Assembly: GCA_026985055.1 (NCBI GenBank)
Contig: JALSQZ010000021.1
Location: 1 to 64,000 of the forward strand
Direction: 5' to 3'
Origin: Sedimenticola sp.
Lineage (GTDB): Bacteria; Pseudomonadota; Gammaproteobacteria; Chromatiales; Chromatiaceae
Length of the DNA stretch: 64,000 nt
Both the position numbers and the translations under genes were made by a program. The notes beneath the pieces are model-generated. The model was not told where the DNA came from and ran no database searches. It saw nothing but the letters and a program-made list of their open reading frames with translations. Of the stretch, positions 61,291-64,000 are shown in pieces; the first letter of the stretch is position 1, and each line of letters begins with the position of its first letter.

Positions 61291-61505
61291 GGGAAGCTCT
61301 GATTAAATCATGAACTCGCATCTTGCGCCCAAAACGCCCCGATACAGCGTGGCCTACAGGGATGTAGGTCAGGGGCGTTAGCAGGAGCGGTAGCTTTGCA
61401 AATTTTCGCAATAGCTGGCTACAAGGTGAATTGCGCTTGCGCAAGAGAGAGTGCCCTGGGGCATTACGCGCGATCTGCTTCGCTCAGATTTAATCAGAGG
61501 CTCCC
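61291..61505 (+). mobile_element. MITE-like element A4 (long form, 215 bp)
   Basis: Left end GGGAAGCTCTGATTAAATCA and right end complementary to GGGAGCCTCTGATTAAATCT (two mismatches). Shares the long-form centre with A1 (a GGTCAGG..GTTAGCAGG block). Same orientation as the other A copies. It lies in the 421-bp gap between two genes. Confidence 0.85.
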
Positions 61506-61680
61506 AAGACTCTCCGGGCAGACACTGTACCGGAAAAACTCGCGCGCAGACATCGGTTTTGCGCACACAATAATCAAGGCTATTGCTCAGGAAGAGTTGG
61601 CGAACCGGTTCGGTCGCAATAACTCGTCCCGAACCCGCGCAACAACGGGTTCAGCGCATAATAACTATGGAGGATTGCTT

Positions 61681-62598
61681 ATGAGCACACAAAAGCCCCT
61701 GTTGATTTCCATTGGCCTGCTGCTTTGCGGCGCCAGCCTGGCGGTATCCGCCCCGCAGCAGAACCCGGATTTTCGACTGCTGAGCGCGGAAGAAGCATCG
61801 GCATTGAAAAAGAAACTGGGCAGCGTGGAAGGCGCTGAACGGGAAGCCTTGCGCCAGGCGGAATACGAAAAGCTCAAACAACGGGCGCTGGAAGCAGGAT
61901 ATAGCGTACCCCCCCTGGCCTCCGCCAAGGAAGCTGCCGTCGATCCGGTACGCTCGGCTCCCATTCCGCCCATTCCCGTAACCCCGGCCACGCCCCCGAC
62001 GGAACCGGCAACGCCAGCACCCCCTCCCGCTCCGGCAGCAGAACCAGAACCGTCCCCGCCACCAGCCCCGACAACCGCTCCCGCGCCCAAGGCGGAGGCA
62101 GGAACAGAGGCCGGCATCGTACCCGCACAAGCGGCATCAACGTCAGAAAAATCTGCCGCCGCACCGGAAAAACCCGCGGTCAGTGCGGAATCCGGGACAG
62201 CTTCCGTACAACCGGCCCGGGAGCTTCCTTCCATCCAGCCGCCTGCACCTGCATATGCCAACCCCTACCAGAGCATTCGTCAATCGCATGAAGAACTGCT
62301 CAAATCCATGCAAGCCCGCCGCGACGCCTTGCGCGAAAAGATGCGTGCCAGACGCGCGGAACTGGACAAGCAGCTAATGGCGGATCGACAGGCCCGGCAG
62401 AAGCAGCAAGACGAAGAAATCAAGGCCCGGCGTGAAGAGATGGATGCCCGACGCAAAGCCATGGAGGCCCGCATCAACAGCGCCATAAATGGCATTGGCC
62501 GGCCACCGGTTGCCGCGCCCTATTATCCGGTGTATCCGCCCTACGGCCCCTATGCCCCGTATGGATATCCGGCAAAACCCGCCTATCCGGTTCGTTAA
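61681..62598 (+). CDS. Secreted Pro/Ala-rich protein with coiled coil
   Basis: A 305-residue exported protein. GGAGG 8 nt before ATG 61681 and the signal peptide (ISIGLLLCGASLAVSA) fix the start. Residues 25-60 are helical. Residues 75-200 are low-complexity Pro/Ala (PAPPPAPAAEPEPSPPPAP) and probably span the cell wall. Residues 205-265 form an Arg/Lys/Glu-rich coiled coil, and the end is Tyr/Pro rich (PYYPVYPPYGPYAPYGYP). No function recognised. Confidence 0.7.
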   Translation: MSTQKPLLISIGLLLCGASLAVSAPQQNPDFRLLSAEEASALKKKLGSVEGAEREALRQAEYEKLKQRALEAGYSVPPLASAKEAAVDPVRSAPIPPIPVTPATPPTEPATPAPPPAPAAEPEPSPPPAPTTAPAPKAEAGTEAGIVPAQAASTSEKSAAAPEKPAVSAESGTASVQPARELPSIQPPAPAYANPYQSIRQSHEELLKSMQARRDALREKMRARRAELDKQLMADRQARQKQQDEEIKARREEMDARRKAMEARINSAINGIGRPPVAAPYYPVYPPYGPYAPYGYPAKPAYPVR

Positions 62599-62615
62599 CC
62601 AAAATGTCACCCTGC

Positions 62616-62671
62616 TATTAACTCGGCAACAATCCATGTCGTATTCAGGGCTTCAAGAAAAGGTCAGATCA
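62616..62671 (-). repeat. 56-bp repeat E, right copy
   Basis: Exact reverse complement of 92-147. The last 3 bp (62669-62671) are the stop codon of the minus-strand methyltransferase-like gene. A GCCCGGGCG/CGCCCGGGC hairpin follows at about 62678-62704 inside that gene. Confidence 0.9.
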
Positions 62672-63358
62672 CGGCTTGCCCGGGCGCATCCGATCCGCCC
62701 GGGCTTCATCGTTTTTTTCATTGCCTCGGGTTTCCAGTTGCCGCGCCTGGTGCCGGTTCAGGTTTTTCCAGGGCAGCGGAAAAAGTCCAGGCACCCTGCT
62801 TTTGTATTCGGCATAGACATTCCCGTGGTAAGCGAGGAGTTTGCGCTCCTCCAGAAGTGAACCAATGATGAAATACAGCGTCATCATCACCGACGACAAC
62901 AACATGGGCGCAGTCATGTCCCGGGTCCAGATGAGGATAATGCCAAGAAAATACCAGGGATGTCGGACATGGCGATGCAGAGGGGATACACGAAAGCGCT
63001 CCTGATCCTCAACCCGTTGCTCTTGCTCGCGCAACTGACGCAAACCAAGGAACTCCGCGCCATCATAGTGACGCAGAGAATACAAAAACCCGGCCACTGC
63101 GGCCAGGGCCAGGCCATTCCCCAGCCACCACCATATCCCTTTCCAGGCAAACACTGTTTCACCTCCCAGTCGCCAGGTCAGCCACAGGGGAACCACCAGC
63201 AATACCGTGGCAACCAGGTTGAAGAACAAGCGATACCAGGGCATCAACCCTGGCCAGTTGCGCGCAACCCGGTATTTCACCGACAGGGAAGCCAGGAAGG
63301 AATGGATAAAGAAATAGGCCAGCCAGGAAACAGCCAGCCACCAAAGCCCGGTGGTCAT
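62669..63358 (-). CDS. Isoprenylcysteine methyltransferase-like membrane protein
   Basis: A 229-residue protein with about five TM segments. The cofactor motif HRHVRHPWYFLGIILIW and the downstream EERKLLAYHGNVYAEYKSRV-PGLFPLP block match the ICMT/PEMT-like superfamily. In bacteria such proteins methylate lipids or are of unknown role. The last 30 residues (from NLNRHQARQLE) are charged. The stop overlaps repeat E. It overlaps the transglycosylase gene at 63358 (TAATG). Confidence 0.8.
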   Translation of the reverse strand: MTTGLWWLAVSWLAYFFIHSFLASLSVKYRVARNWPGLMPWYRLFFNLVATVLLVVPLWLTWRLGGETVFAWKGIWWWLGNGLALAAVAGFLYSLRHYDGAEFLGLRQLREQEQRVEDQERFRVSPLHRHVRHPWYFLGIILIWTRDMTAPMLLSSVMMTLYFIIGSLLEERKLLAYHGNVYAEYKSRVPGLFPLPWKNLNRHQARQLETRGNEKNDEARADRMRPGKP

Positions 63359-63924
63359 TACAGGATGTCGCTCATCAATTTTCGAATACGCCTGACATAA
63401 TGCCTGGTGGCGCCCGGAACATGAGCCTGAACCTGCTCCCAGGTCATGACATTTTCATTCTTCTTCGCGCTCCTGTTATACGCCTTGCGCACCCGGCGAA
63501 ACCCGGCATTGTAGCTGCCAAGAGCAAAAAACAGCCGTTCCCGATTGTCCGTTTCCAGAAATATCCATTTGTCATACAGATAACGGTCGTAGTAAATGCC
63601 TGCGGCGATATTCCATTTGGGATCATCCAGGCTCTCAAGAGAAGCGTTTTTCTTGCGAATGTAATCAAAGGTCTTCGGCATGATCTGCATGATGCCGACC
63701 GCTCCCACCTTGCTGCGGGCCTCGGGATTCAATCCCGATTCGGCAATTCCCTGAGCCTTGAACCAGCGCCAGTTCACGAGAGGACCGAAATAATGTTTAC
63801 TGTTCTTGCGGAAATAGTGATCGTACTTGTCCGTCCAGTGCTTGTGATCGACATGCTTGAATCCTCCCGCCCAGGCAAGGGCCGGAAGCATCAGTAGCAA
63901 CCATGGCCGGGACGGCAGGCGCAT
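63358..63924 (-). CDS. Lytic transglycosylase (SLT domain)
   Basis: A 188-residue secreted murein-cleaving enzyme with a signal peptide (LLLMLPALAWAGG). The SLT domain has the catalytic Glu in KAQGIAESGLNPEA, GAVGIMQIMPKT and ALGSYNAGFRRV. It cleaves the MurNAc-GlcNAc bond with 1,6-anhydro product formation. Confidence 0.92.
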   Translation of the reverse strand: MRLPSRPWLLLMLPALAWAGGFKHVDHKHWTDKYDHYFRKNSKHYFGPLVNWRWFKAQGIAESGLNPEARSKVGAVGIMQIMPKTFDYIRKKNASLESLDDPKWNIAAGIYYDRYLYDKWIFLETDNRERLFFALGSYNAGFRRVRKAYNRSAKKNENVMTWEQVQAHVPGATRHYVRRIRKLMSDIL

Positions 63925-64000
63925 TCAGTTGAGACCCAGGCCGATGACCAGGCCCATGGCGGTGCCTATCCCGATGAACATGCCCATGATCATCAGCCCC
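63925..64000 (-). CDS. C-terminal fragment of a membrane protein
   Basis: The last 24 residues of a protein running off the window; its stop is at 63925-63927 on the minus strand. The visible part is hydrophobic and Gly/Met rich (MGMFIGIGTAMGLVIGLGLN), a Gly-zipper-like TM segment. Its stop abuts the transglycosylase start. Confidence 0.5.
   Translation of the reverse strand, partial: GLMIMGMFIGIGTAMGLVIGLGLN

Overview
The window looks like chromosomal DNA of a GC-rich gammaproteobacterium. The gene content points that way: leuS-lptE-holA-nadD order, tmcA, nei, dsbB, cytochrome c4, YceI with cytochrome b561, a TonB receptor and MetH. A single-cysteine TusE, a periplasmic rhodanese, several c-type cytochromes and an Sco protein would suit a sulfur-oxidising or respiratory lineage such as Chromatiales, but that is inference. 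I see no rRNA, tRNA, CRISPR, prophage or transposase gene. Genes are dense, often translationally coupled by 1-4 bp overlaps, and on both strands.

Layout. 194-3918: glycolate oxidase glcDEF (+). 3930-11470 (-): TonB-dependent receptor, YfiR-like periplasmic protein and a 1634-residue hybrid kinase/GGDEF/EAL protein, a signalling operon. 12120-13121 (-): cytochrome c4 and a monohaem cytochrome c. 13306-14934 (-): membrane EAL protein. 15981-17739 (+): CBS protein, small protein, EF-hand protein, dsbB. 17789-19960 (-): thiC with a TPP riboswitch that has been split by a MITE-like element. 20542-20748 (-): cold-shock protein. 20990-24736 (-): ABC-2 transporter, secreted peptidase-like hydrolase, HxlR regulator. 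25062-27279 (+): lipoprotein hydrolase, SDR, DUF4342 protein. 27304-32755: parallel beta-helix protein, an unrecognised gene, a Gly/Ser/Tyr repeat lipoprotein, and tusE-yfdX. 32853-37599 (-): MacAB-like efflux operon and a rhodanese. 37680-43903 (-): leuS-lptE-holA-proA-nadD. 44028-48030 (+): a coupled three-gene cluster (CHSA-tail membrane protein, radical SAM/SPASM protein with PqqD-like N-terminus, membrane protein). 48322-50144 (+): small secreted protein and a ZnuA-like/Sco fusion. 50711-54927 (+): metH and a HugZ-like protein. 55492-59211 (+): coiled-coil membrane protein, tmcA, hemerythrin, nei. 59202-63924: lipoprotein, YceI, cytochrome b561, a Pro/Ala-rich secreted protein, an isoprenylcysteine-methyltransferase-like protein and a lytic transglycosylase.

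The best candidate for an undescribed system is the 44028-48030 cluster. A DUF2207-like membrane protein ends in one Cys-His-Asp-Ala and six Cys-His-Ser-Ala units. It is coupled to a radical SAM/SPASM enzyme with a RiPP-recognition-like N-terminus, which suggests tail modification.

A second theme is non-autonomous repeats. Family A (159-215 bp, ends GGAACCTCTGATTAAATC) has four copies, two of which rewrote the 3' ends of genes. Family B (166 bp, TA-flanked) has two copies, one inside the P3 loop of the thiC riboswitch. Family C (247 bp, TA-flanked) has two copies, one abutting a B copy. Family D is a degenerate hairpin family. A 56-bp exact repeat occurs in inverted orientation near both ends of the window. 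No enzyme that could move these elements is encoded here.
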